This document shows positions 1 through 8,800 of a DNA stretch of 64,000 nt, piece after piece (position 1 is the first letter of the stretch; each line of letters starts with the position of its first letter). Below the pieces are notes generated by a model, which was given only the letters and a program-made list of their open reading frames with translations, did not search any database and was not told the DNA's origin. The position numbers and the translations under genes are program-made. The DNA is from Clostridia bacterium (GTDB taxonomy: Bacteria > Bacillota > Clostridia > Oscillospirales > Acutalibacteraceae), in NCBI GenBank assembly GCA_017428085.1, contig JAFRRP010000039.1, positions 52,706 to 116,705 of the forward strand. The letters are read 5' to 3'.

Positions 1-1716
1 AAGCTGTTTGTCGATGAATGGCACGTTTCCCAGCTCACTTCCCTGTTTACGCTGCTTCCCATGAAGCTTTTTTATGCTGTGACCGGCTCTTTTGACGGTC
101 TCATTCTGTTTTTCCGCCGTTTTTATCTGCTGACGCACACCGCCGCCGCAGTATATCTTTATGCGGCCGTACGGCGGTACGGCTATCGTTCTTTGGGGGC
201 GGTGACGGTTTTTTACGTATTCGCTCCGTTCAACATCTATGCGTTCAACTACTATAATATTTTTCTTATGCTTTCGGCCGTCATTGCCGCAGTGATCTTT
301 TTCAGGGAAAAGCCCCGGCAGGCGGAATATGTCGCCTGCGGTTTTCTGTTCGCGTGCGCCGTTGTAGACGAGCCGTTTGTCGCCCCGGTATATTTTTTGT
401 ATACCGCGGCGGTCCTTTTTCTTAAAATCAGAAAGAAAACGGTTGTTCCCGAAAAATATGAACTGCTGGATTTCAGGATCTGGGGAATGCTGACCGTGGG
501 CATCGTCGCCGCAATTGCGGTGTTTGTTCCGGTGTTTTTGTGCTTCACCGATCTCAGCAGACTGCCGCTGACGTTTTCCGAGTTATTCAACGATTCGGAG
601 TACGCTTTTATTATGCCTGACGGCACCGTCTCGGTGCTTCGCTTCCTTGCGGATACGGTCAAATATTACGGAGCGCCCTGCACCGTCTGTTTCTTTTTGT
701 GGTTTGTGCTTTGCGGCATCATAAAAAAGCGTGCGCGGAAGCTTTCTCCTGTTTTGCTTCCCGCGGCGTTTGTCATTGCCGTGGCGGCGAGCGTTTCGCT
801 GCTGATCCGTGTGATGCACGGTTCGCCGATAAGATCGTCCGTGTACAGGCTCGTTTTGCTTTTCCTTGGCGGGGCGGCATTGTGCTGTATGAAAAAGAGA
901 AACCCGAAGCTTACCGCCTGCTGGTTTTTCGGTTTCGTTTCCACAGTGTTGCTTGATATCAGCTCCGATGTGTCCGTCGCGTTCTTTTCCGGTGTTTCCG
1001 ATATCGCGCTTATGCTCATGCTTCCCGACATGGCGGAGCAGGCGCGCAGCGATGCGGTTGCCCTGAAACGGTATTCCCGGTATGCACATCTTTCCGTCGC
1101 GGGGTTCCTTCGCATAAAAAAGGTCCCCGCAAAAGCAAAGCTCGGCGTGGCTATGCCCTGCGTCATTTTCGCGTTCGTGTGCGCTTTATGCCTCACTGTG
1201 TCGGCAGGCTCAGCGTTTTATTACTTTGCGGAAACAAGTACGTTGACCGTTCCCTCCGCGTTCAACGTAACGCTTGCAAGCGGGCCTTATAAAGGCATCC
1301 GCACAACGGAAGAAGTACGCGCAGTGTATGAGGGCGAGCTGCGCGACTACGCCATGATCGCCGAAAACTCCGAGGGCGGATACCTGTATGTGATCAGCGA
1401 TGAATCGTGGCCCTATATTTATGCCGGAATGCCCTGCAGCGCCTATTCGACGTGGTTTGTGGACCAGGATTATTATTTCCGGCAGCCTGTTTACTGGAGC
1501 ATCTTTCCCGAAAAGCTCCCGGCGTATATGTATCTGCCGAAATACAATCGTTTTAAGCAAAACAAGGAGATCATTCTGAACGACGCGCTGCGGTTCGCTT
1601 CCTGCTGCTGCGAATGCGAAGTGACGGAAACCGAAACGGGCTATATGATAAAAACAGGAGAATGGCATCTGGACCGCCTTGCGGATTTCAAACCCGACTA
1701 TAATGAATTTGAGTAG
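1..1716 (+). CDS. Polytopic membrane protein, 5' end outside window
   Basis: The frame is open from base 1, so the gene begins upstream; the first internal ATG is at 61. The visible 571 residues hold about ten hydrophobic segments, an inter-helix stretch rich in Lys/Arg around residues 350-375 and a final membrane segment near residue 400. A roughly 150-residue polar C-terminal part follows, probably outside the cell, with a CCCEC cysteine cluster near its end. The pattern of many helices plus a soluble tail resembles GT-C type lipid-linked glycosyltransferases and YfhO-like proteins, and the neighbouring sugar genes fit that, but I see no diagnostic motif. Function is not assigned. The stop at 1714-1716 is followed by a 346-base gap with a new promoter. 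Confidence 0.75.
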   Translation, partial: KLFVDEWHVSQLTSLFTLLPMKLFYAVTGSFDGLILFFRRFYLLTHTAAAVYLYAAVRRYGYRSLGAVTVFYVFAPFNIYAFNYYNIFLMLSAVIAAVIFFREKPRQAEYVACGFLFACAVVDEPFVAPVYFLYTAAVLFLKIRKKTVVPEKYELLDFRIWGMLTVGIVAAIAVFVPVFLCFTDLSRLPLTFSELFNDSEYAFIMPDGTVSVLRFLADTVKYYGAPCTVCFFLWFVLCGIIKKRARKLSPVLLPAAFVIAVAASVSLLIRVMHGSPIRSSVYRLVLLFLGGAALCCMKKRNPKLTACWFFGFVSTVLLDISSDVSVAFFSGVSDIALMLMLPDMAEQARSDAVALKRYSRYAHLSVAGFLRIKKVPAKAKLGVAMPCVIFAFVCALCLTVSAGSAFYYFAETSTLTVPSAFNVTLASGPYKGIRTTEEVRAVYEGELRDYAMIAENSEGGYLYVISDESWPYIYAGMPCSAYSTWFVDQDYYFRQPVYWSIFPEKLPAYMYLPKYNRFKQNKEIILNDALRFASCCCECEVTETETGYMIKTGEWHLDRLADFKPDYNEFE

Positions 1717-1871
1717 CGGCGAAAAGTGTTCCGTTCTTCTGAACAAGCCGACCGGGGCGGTCTTTGCGCTGCGGTCCCGTTTACGGGAAGCGACGGAGCT
1801 GATCCGCGCCGTTGAAAAAGGGACCGGACGGGCAGGAGCGCACCGGACAAACCGATGTGCTCCATTCGCGG

Positions 1872-1900
1872 TTGACTTTTTTATTTCAGTATGATAAATT
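1872..1900 (+). promoter_or_regulatory. Sigma-A type promoter for the radical SAM/aminotransferase genes
   Basis: TTGACT at 1872-1877, a 17-base spacer and TAAATT at 1895-1900. It points toward the TTG start at 2063 and leaves a leader of about 155 bases. Confidence 0.6.
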
Positions 1901-1987
1901 GATTGGTACAGAAAAAACAGTGGGAAATCGTTTTTTTTCTGCGGGACCAGTCGAAAAGCCGTTATGAGAACAGAAGAGCCTTTCCCG

Positions 1988-2035
1988 GTCGGTTTTTCCG
2001 CCCGTTCGCGGAGCGCTGCACGCAAAAAAACCGAC
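1988..2035 (+). promoter_or_regulatory. Leader hairpin upstream of the first radical SAM gene
   Basis: GTCGGTTTTT (1988-1997) is perfectly complementary to AAAAACCGAC (2026-2035), a 10-bp stem enclosing a GC-rich loop. It sits between the promoter and the ribosome binding site, so it would be in the mRNA leader. It has no U tract after it, so it is not a plain terminator; its role is unknown. Confidence 0.4.
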
Positions 2036-2062
2036 AAAGAAGCTCAGGAAGGAGGCGTTCGG

Positions 2063-4057
2063 TTGAAAAACGTGTATTTCGTGCTCGCCAACCAGAGGAT
2101 CGGATATTCCATGTATCTGCCGTATGCTTCCGGTTGCCTTGCCGCTTACGCGTGGCAGTCCCCACAGATCCGCGAAGAGTTCCGCTGCGCCGGTTTTTTT
2201 TACAAACGGGAACCGATCGCGGACGTGATCGCCGAAATGGACGACCCGGACGTGGTGGCTTTCTCCAGTTATATGTGGACGCGTGAATACAACGTTCTCC
2301 TGGCCCGCGCCATCCGGGAAAAGTATCCCGATTGCCTGCTGGTGTTCGGAGGGCACGAGATCGCGGAACAGGCGAAGCCCGACGAGCGGTTCCCGGATGC
2401 CGATCTCTTCATCGTCGGCGAGGGAGAAGAACCCTTCCGCGAGATCCTGCTGGCCCGCTGCGGCGGGAACGATTATTCCGCCGTGCCGAACATCGCTTAC
2501 CGGACGGACGCCGGACTTGTTTTTACCCCTCAAAAAACGTACGATACGTTGGACTACCCCTCGCCGTATCTGACCGGGATGTTCGATGAGATCATCGCGC
2601 GGGAACCGGGCGTCGATTTCTGTATCACGATCGAGACCAACCGAGGCTGCCCGTACCAGTGCGCGTATTGCGACTGGTGTTTCACCTCATCCATTCGCGA
2701 GTTCCCGCTGGAAAAGGTCTTCGCCGAAATAGAATGGTGCGCGCAGCACCGCATCGACTACGTCTACTGCGCCGACGGGAATTTCGGGATCCTTCCGCGG
2801 GACTATCAGATCGCGGAATTTGCGGTCAACGTAAAAAAACGCTGCGGTTACCCGAGAGTATTCAATGCGTGCTACGCAAAAAACAGCAACGAAAACGTAT
2901 TCCGCATTTCAAAACTGCTGTTCGACAACCGGATGAACAAGGCTATTACGCTGGCGTTTCAGACGCTGTGTCCCACAGCGTTGGAAAACATAAACCGGCA
3001 AAACTTTACGCTTGAAAAATTTTCTGAGCTGATCGACCGTTATAATCAATGCGGGATCCCCACATACACCGAAATGATCCTCGGCCTGCCCGGCGAAACA
3101 AAGCAGAGCTTTTGCGAAGGCATCTGCCAGTTGGTGGAAGCCGGTCAGCACAACGCCCTGACCGTATACGACTGTCAGGTGTTCCCCAATTCCCTTATGG
3201 GCAACAAAACGTACCAGGATCGGTTCGGGATCGAATCCGCCCATGTGAAGCAGGTCTATATCCATCTTCCCGCTCCGGGGGACGATGAGATCATCGAATA
3301 TACCGATATGGTGACCGCCACGAAAGACATGTCCTTTGCCGACATGGTGGATTCGCTGCTGTTTTCCGTCTGTGTGCAGTGCTTTCACCACATCGGCATG
3401 CTGCGTTATTTCGCGATCTTCGTCAGGCGGGAGCTGCAGGTCTCCTATTATGTTTTTTATTCCTCTCTGTTCGATTATATCGAAAATGCGGAGGGCACGC
3501 TGATCCACTCCCTGCTCCGGCAGTTCCGGGCGGAATGCACCGATCTTTCCCGGGGGGAATGGACGTATTTCAACGAAAAGTTCGGCAACATCGGGTGGTA
3601 CTACGAAGAGGGCCTGTTTATGGAGCTCGCCAGCGAGCTGGATCGGTTCAGCGAAGAGATACGGCCTTTCCTCGCTTCGTTCCCGATCGAAAAAGACCTG
3701 CTGGAAGAGCTGTGCCGGTACCAGAAATTCGTGATCCGGCAGGCGGGCCAGACGGTTGTGAAAGGTTCGTTCCGGTACGATTTTTTCCGCTATTTTTCCT
3801 CTAACGATCCGCGCAGTTATGAAAAACTCAGAAAGATCGGCAACGAACTGGAAATAACCGTTCCGGAATTTGTTCCCTGCTGGCAGGATTACGGAAAGGT
3901 CATGCTTTTCGCCAAGAAAAAGGGCGCCACGCTTCTGACGACCGATCCGGCTCACGTTCGCATCACCTATGGCGGAAGAACGGCGGAGCAAGCCGGTCTG
4001 CCGCCGCTGCCGGTCCGGCAGAATGGAGGGCAAACGATGAAAACCGAACGCAGCTGA
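2063..4057 (+). CDS. B12-binding domain radical SAM enzyme, paralogue 1
   Basis: Probable cobalamin-dependent radical SAM enzyme of 664 residues. An N-terminal Rossmann-like B12-binding domain (residues 1-150, with VFGGHE and VGEGEEP) is followed by a radical SAM domain with the cluster motif CPYQCAYC (Cys196, 200, 203) and a long C-terminal part. I chose TTG at 2063 because GGAGG lies 7 bases upstream and because it gives MKNVYFVLANQR, matching the starts of the paralogues at 15741 and 17678; the ATG at 1964 has no such support. The family transfers methyl groups or rearranges carbon skeletons in antibiotic, lipid and cell-envelope pathways; the substrate cannot be read from sequence. It is followed by sugar aminotransferase and ketoisomerase genes, which suggests a modified-sugar or glycolipid substrate. 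Confidence 0.85.
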   Translation: MKNVYFVLANQRIGYSMYLPYASGCLAAYAWQSPQIREEFRCAGFFYKREPIADVIAEMDDPDVVAFSSYMWTREYNVLLARAIREKYPDCLLVFGGHEIAEQAKPDERFPDADLFIVGEGEEPFREILLARCGGNDYSAVPNIAYRTDAGLVFTPQKTYDTLDYPSPYLTGMFDEIIAREPGVDFCITIETNRGCPYQCAYCDWCFTSSIREFPLEKVFAEIEWCAQHRIDYVYCADGNFGILPRDYQIAEFAVNVKKRCGYPRVFNACYAKNSNENVFRISKLLFDNRMNKAITLAFQTLCPTALENINRQNFTLEKFSELIDRYNQCGIPTYTEMILGLPGETKQSFCEGICQLVEAGQHNALTVYDCQVFPNSLMGNKTYQDRFGIESAHVKQVYIHLPAPGDDEIIEYTDMVTATKDMSFADMVDSLLFSVCVQCFHHIGMLRYFAIFVRRELQVSYYVFYSSLFDYIENAEGTLIHSLLRQFRAECTDLSRGEWTYFNEKFGNIGWYYEEGLFMELASELDRFSEEIRPFLASFPIEKDLLEELCRYQKFVIRQAGQTVVKGSFRYDFFRYFSSNDPRSYEKLRKIGNELEITVPEFVPCWQDYGKVMLFAKKKGATLLTTDPAHVRITYGGRTAEQAGLPPLPVRQNGGQTMKTERS

Positions 4058-4107
4058 CCGGCTCCTTCTTTTTTAAACATATTTGCTTATTCAGAAAGAG
4101 GCTTCTT

Positions 4108-5211
4108 ATGCAGATCGCTTGCAACCGGCTGGACCGGTTATTTGCCATGCACCAGACCGAATACGAGAAAAAGGCAGTCGAGGTGCTGCGCTCCGGCTAC
4201 TATATCATGGGGAAGGAAACCGCCGCGTTCGAACGCGAGTTCGCCGCGTTTTTGGGCGGCGGGTTCGTCATCGGCGTCGGCTGTGGGCTGGACGCGATCC
4301 GTATCGCGCTGCACGTGCTGGGCGTTGGGGCAGGAGACGAGGTCGTTATACAGGGCAACACATTCATTGCGGCGGTGCTTGCGATTTTGCAAAACGGCGC
4401 GACTCCCGTTTTCGCGGAGCCGGACGACGGCTTCAGTCTGTTCGCCGGCAGCATCAAAAAGGTCCTCACCGAAAAGACAAAGGCGGTGATCGTTACCCAT
4501 CTGTATGGCATGATGACGCCGATGGCGCCGATCGTTGCCCTTTGCCGTGAACGGGGGCTGCTGCTGCTGGAAGACGCGGCGCAGGCGCACGGCGCGGCGG
4601 ACGGAGGGAAAAAGGCCGGTACCTTCGGCGACGCGGGCTGTTTTTCGTTCTATCCCACGAAAAACCTCGGCGGATTCGGAGACGGCGGCGCGATCTTCGT
4701 CAGGGATCCCGTTTTGGCGCAAACGATGCAGACCTATAAGAATTACGGCAGCGATCACAAATACCACTATGCGATGGCAGGAATCAATTCCCGGCTGGAC
4801 GAGATGCAGGCGGGGCTGCTGCGCGTTCGTCTGCGCCATCTGGATGAGATCAACGCGGATAAGGCGGCCGCGGCGGATCATTACACGGCCAACCTGCAAA
4901 ATCCTTACGTCGTCAAACCGGTCCCCGCAAAAGGGACGGACTGCGTATGGCATCAGTACGTGATCCGCTGCGAAACGCGGGACGAACTGGCGGCGCATCT
5001 GCGGGAAAAGGGGATATCGACGGATATCCACTACCCCGTACCGCCGCACCTTTCCGACGCATGTCGTTTTCTGGGCGTAAAAAAGGGCGATCTCCCGCTC
5101 ACCGAGCGTCTGGCGGAAACCGTATTATCGCTTCCGCTGTACGTCGGCATCTCACGGGAGGAGCAGGACGAAGTAATCCGGGCGATCAACGGTTATCGTC
5201 CGGTGCAATAA
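4108..5211 (+). CDS. DegT/DnrJ/EryC1/StrS-family sugar aminotransferase
   Basis: PLP-dependent aminotransferase of 367 residues that would aminate a keto-sugar nucleotide. The family lysine lies in SFYPTKNLGGFGDGG (Lys185), the PLP-contacting Asp in LLLLEDAAQAHGA (Asp156), and the N-terminal part has GCGLDAIRIAL and GNTFIA. The ATG at 4108 follows a GAAAGAGG ribosome binding site by about 7 bases. It lies 50 bases after the radical SAM gene and 17 bases before the FdtA-like gene. The pairing of a FdtA-type 3,4-ketoisomerase with a DegT aminotransferase is the known arrangement for dTDP-3-amino-3,6-dideoxyhexoses (FdtA/FdtB, QdtA/QdtB), so this is probably the FdtB/QdtB-like partner. No dTDP-glucose genes are in the window, so the nucleotide carrier is unproven. 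Confidence 0.9.
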   Translation: MQIACNRLDRLFAMHQTEYEKKAVEVLRSGYYIMGKETAAFEREFAAFLGGGFVIGVGCGLDAIRIALHVLGVGAGDEVVIQGNTFIAAVLAILQNGATPVFAEPDDGFSLFAGSIKKVLTEKTKAVIVTHLYGMMTPMAPIVALCRERGLLLLEDAAQAHGAADGGKKAGTFGDAGCFSFYPTKNLGGFGDGGAIFVRDPVLAQTMQTYKNYGSDHKYHYAMAGINSRLDEMQAGLLRVRLRHLDEINADKAAAADHYTANLQNPYVVKPVPAKGTDCVWHQYVIRCETRDELAAHLREKGISTDIHYPVPPHLSDACRFLGVKKGDLPLTERLAETVLSLPLYVGISREEQDEVIRAINGYRPVQ

Positions 5212-5228
5212 CAAGGAGTTTACAAAAA

Positions 5229-5642
5229 ATGGATCGATCTTTCGGCGGGTTCATCCCGCTGCCCACCTTTACGGAAGAGCGGGGCAGTCTTTCCGTCGTC
5301 GATTTTGCGGAATTTGCCCCTTTTGCCGTTAAACGGTTTTTTTATATTTACGGCGTCCCTTCCGACGCCGTACGCGGGAACCACGCGACTTACAGCCCGG
5401 AATTCATCATATGTATTTCCGGCGGCTGCCGCCTGCGCCTCCATGACGGGGATCGGGAGACCGCCGTTACGTTCTCTTCCCCGCGGGAAGGGTATTACGT
5501 TCCCCCGTTGACGTGGCGTTCGCTTGACGGTTTTTCCAAAGACTGCATCCTGCTTTGCTTCTCGGACCGGCCTTACAGCACCGGGGATCTTATCGAGAGC
5601 TTTACGGAGTTTCTGGCACTGAAGCGGGGATCTGATATGTAA
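5229..5642 (+). CDS. FdtA/QdtA-like sugar-nucleotide 3,4-ketoisomerase (WxcM-like cupin)
   Basis: Small cupin protein of 137 residues. Its order of motifs matches FdtA: an early ERGSLSVVDF, then FAVKRFFYIYGVP, RGNHAT, ICISGGCRLRLHDG, and YYVPPLTWRSLDGFSKDCILLCFSD. The family isomerises dTDP-4-keto-6-deoxyglucose to the 3-keto form for the aminotransferase. The start is ATG 5229, preceded by AAGGAG; a longer frame upstream overlaps the aminotransferase and is not needed. Oddity: the family's HAH pair appears as HAT, so the second histidine, thought to be part of the active site, is Thr here. It may therefore have altered or lost activity. Confidence 0.8.
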   Translation: MDRSFGGFIPLPTFTEERGSLSVVDFAEFAPFAVKRFFYIYGVPSDAVRGNHATYSPEFIICISGGCRLRLHDGDRETAVTFSSPREGYYVPPLTWRSLDGFSKDCILLCFSDRPYSTGDLIESFTEFLALKRGSDM

Positions 5643-5733
5643 ACGCTGTATTTTTGCCGCAACTTTGTTCTGTGGTTTTTACGAAAATGAACAAAAAATG
5701 AACAGCCGTGTTTTTGGTGGATTATTTGCATTT
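5643..5733 (+). other. AT-rich spacer without recognised features
   Basis: No gene and no clear terminator were seen between the FdtA-like stop and the inverted repeat upstream of the large surface-protein promoter. Confidence 0.5.
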
Positions 5734-5767
5734 TTTCAACAAAGATATGGGTGAATGTTTGTTGAAA
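5734..5767 (+). promoter_or_regulatory. Perfect inverted repeat next to the surface-protein promoter
   Basis: TTTCAACAAA (5734-5743) and TTTGTTGAAA (5758-5767) are exact reverse complements, 10 bases each, separated by 14 bases and ending 7 bases before the -35 box. The placement suits an activator or repressor site. The protein that would bind is unknown. Confidence 0.4.
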
Positions 5768-5774
5768 TTCACAA

Positions 5775-5803
5775 TTGCAGTTGCCTGCAAATGTTGGTAA
5801 AAT
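5775..5803 (+). promoter_or_regulatory. Promoter of the 2048-aa surface protein
   Basis: TTGCAG at 5775-5780, a 17-base spacer and TAAAAT at 5798-5803. Transcription would begin near 5810, giving a leader of about 70 bases that contains a small GGGCA/TGCCC hairpin (5827-5839) followed by TTTT. Confidence 0.6.
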
Positions 5804-5882
5804 AATAATGACTATAAGTCTCATTGGGGCAGTATGCCCTTTTGAGGCGTATCAGGAAATATCTGCGAAGGAGAGATTTTTC

Positions 5883-8800
5883 ATGACAAGAAGAAAAGCC
5901 TACGCGCGGAAGGTATTGAGCCTTGTATTAACGGCGCTCATGTGCCTGTCCGTCTGCCTGCTGGACTGGTCGGCGCTTGTGCCCGAGGCCGAAGCCCAGA
6001 GCAACGGCAGCCACAGCTTCCGGATCCAAGCTAACGTTGACGATTCCGACGGTGACGCCTGGATGTCGATCTCCATCAGCGGCATCGGCAGCTTCAGCGT
6101 CAGCTGCGGCAGCGGCGGCTGGCAGACGTCCACCACCTGGAGTTCTACCAGCTGGCCCGGTACGTGCAGCGCGTCCGGCGGCACCACTAACCCTGACGTT
6201 CGTATCTATTGGTATTGTCAGGTGTATAACAACAACAGCGGCGGTTGGGTGAATATCGCCAGCGGTACCTGGGATGATTTCCGCGGCAAGGACGGTTCTG
6301 AAGATCGTTCTGCCAGTTACAGCTCCGGCAACGTCGGCACCGGCGGCACGCCCTATGTCGATGCCATCTCCTGGTCGACGAACAACACGTCCGTCACCGT
6401 GCCCACTTCCGGCACCGCCACGCTGGGCAACACCGCCATCCAGAAGGACCAGTACGGCGTGGCGTGGGGCGGCAACCCCACCTACTCGCTGAGCTCCACC
6501 CCCACGGGTATTTCCGTCGCCTCCTCCGGCGGCACCGGCACCATCAGCGTGACCAACGCCGCGAAGGACTGGGTCTCCAACAACAAGGACGGCACCACCT
6601 ATCAGCGTACCCTGACGCTGACGGCCACCAGCTCCGCCAACAGCAAGACCTGCACCAAGACGATCACGTTTACCAACTGCCAGTATTATCTTGATCTGAA
6701 CGGTTACGTGACGAACGAATATCCCCTCAATTATGGCAGCTCCGGCAGCATCAGCGGTTACGGCACGGTGGACGTCTATAACCGCGGCAGCCGTGTGGCC
6801 GACGACGTGGCGGATTATTATACGGCGTTGTACTACGGCACCAGCTATTCGATCTCGGACCGCAAGGACGCGACCGGTATGATCTACGACGGCGTGTATT
6901 CCGGTTCCCTGTCGGGCACGATCACCGGCGCCACGACGGTGGTGCTGAAATACCACAAGGCGTATTCCACGCTGACCGTCAAACCCAATTCCGGCACGTG
7001 GAACAATTCCACGTCAGATCAATCCTTCACAAAGGTCTACGGCTCCACCCAGTCCGTGCCGCTGCCCACCAAGAGCTACTGGACCTTCACCGGGTGGGAA
7101 AAGAGCAGCACGTTCAACGGCTCCGGCTTTAACGCCAACGCCGCGTTCACCTATACCTATTCCACTGCGAATAACAAGACCGATACCATCACCGCCACGT
7201 GGAAGAGGGATATGTCCGCGACCTATCATTTCTACGCCGCGGACGCCGCTACCGATCAGACGGTCAAGCGGACCGCCACTGTGTATAATGCCACCACGGA
7301 GAAGGCGTTTACCACTCCTTCCTCTTCCGAAGCCCCCACTACGGTCAGCAAGTTTGACAAGACCTGGACCCTGAAGGGCTGGTCCACCTCCGCGACGTCG
7401 ACCCTGCTGGGCGGCGCTACGGCTGCCGCAAACGTCGGCATAGGCACTTCCCATAACGTGTCAACCACGACCGCGACGTCGAACTATGCATTCTACGCGG
7501 TATACGCGCTGGCCACCACCAAGTTCAAAGCCAATTATAATTATTATGCCGACGAGGCCTCCTCTTACAGCTATCAGCAGAAGGAGAAGACCGTGAACGG
7601 CGACGCAACGACCGGCGTGATGGACGTGCCGGCGGTGACGGAAGACGGCGCCAACAGCACCATTGCGCGTTACTTTACCAAGGACGGCATCGTGTATGAG
7701 CTGCAGGGCTGGTCCCTGACGCAGCCTTCGGCGCTCGGTCAGGGCACGGCGACCATCGCTTATAACGCCTCCACTGCCACCCTGAACGTGCCCGGCGCGG
7801 GTACGCCCACCTCCAACGCAAATATGACCCCCATCGAACTGTATCCCGTCTATACGCAGTACGCGACGGCTATCCACGCGCACTTCAATTACTACACGGA
7901 CGGCGAAGCGCCCACGTTCCTGGACGTTTCCGGCCGCGCGATGGGTACGAATACTTCCGGCACCGTGAAATTCCCCGACAGCTCCAACGTGGCGACCTCC
8001 TATACCAAGGACGGCGTTACCTATACTTTGGTGGGTTGGAACGCGGCTAACAATACAGAAGACTACAGCCCGTTCAACACGTCGGTCACGCTGGCCGTGA
8101 AGGCGAATCCGGCAACCGATTACTATACTTATTATCCGGTGTATGAATGCACCACCACCGCAAGGTACTATACTTATACCGCCGCCGGCGCGCGTACGTC
8201 CCTGACCAAGAGCACCACGCTTATAAAATATGATACCTTCAGACCCACCGCCATGGACGTGACGGTTCCCACCAGCGGCTTCAACAAGACCATCACGCTG
8301 AACGGCAGAACCTTCACCTTCAGCGGCTGGCGGACGGATACCACGACAAACCAGGCGGCAACGGTAGCCACTACGGTGACCAGCGAGAACCACGCGACCC
8401 GCGACGCCGAGTATATCTATCACGCGATCTATCAGAACGACGTGCTGGCGCTGAGCTACGATACCACGCATTCGGGCATTACGGCTGTTCCCACGCCCGC
8501 CACGCAGTATAAGACGCAGTATATCAGCACCTCCACGGGCGCGACCGCGAGCATCAACAACGTGGCGGAGATCACGTTTGATATCAACCCGAACGGCGAC
8601 GTACCCGCCAAGAAGGGCTATACCTTCATCGGCTGGGGTAACAACGATTCCGAGTCGGAGACCTATGATTATGCCAAGACAGGCGTCACGCTGCAGACCC
8701 GCATCGACAAGACCCTGTATGCGCGGTTCAGCGTGAACAACCAGACCGTTACCTTCAAGTATTATGACGGCAGCGATCTGGAGGGCGGCTACAAGACCTT

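Larger units (their letters stand above)
1717..2062 (+). other. Intergenic region with hairpins, a promoter and a structured leader
   Basis: There is no convincing gene here. A GACCG/CGGTC hairpin (1750-1762) followed by TTT, and an imperfect hairpin around 1832-1863, could end transcription from the upstream gene, but neither has a good U tract. A promoter lies at 1872-1900, and a leader of about 155 bases precedes the TTG start at 2063. A short frame at 1679-1894 has no ribosome binding site. Confidence 0.5.

Noticed and set aside
1964..2062. Extended N terminus of the first radical SAM gene from ATG 1964
   Set aside because: No ribosome binding site; the TTG at 2063 has one and matches the paralogues.
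5775..5882. Extended N terminus of the 2048-aa protein
   Set aside because: The TTG start is the -35 box itself; ATG 5883 gives a proper signal peptide.
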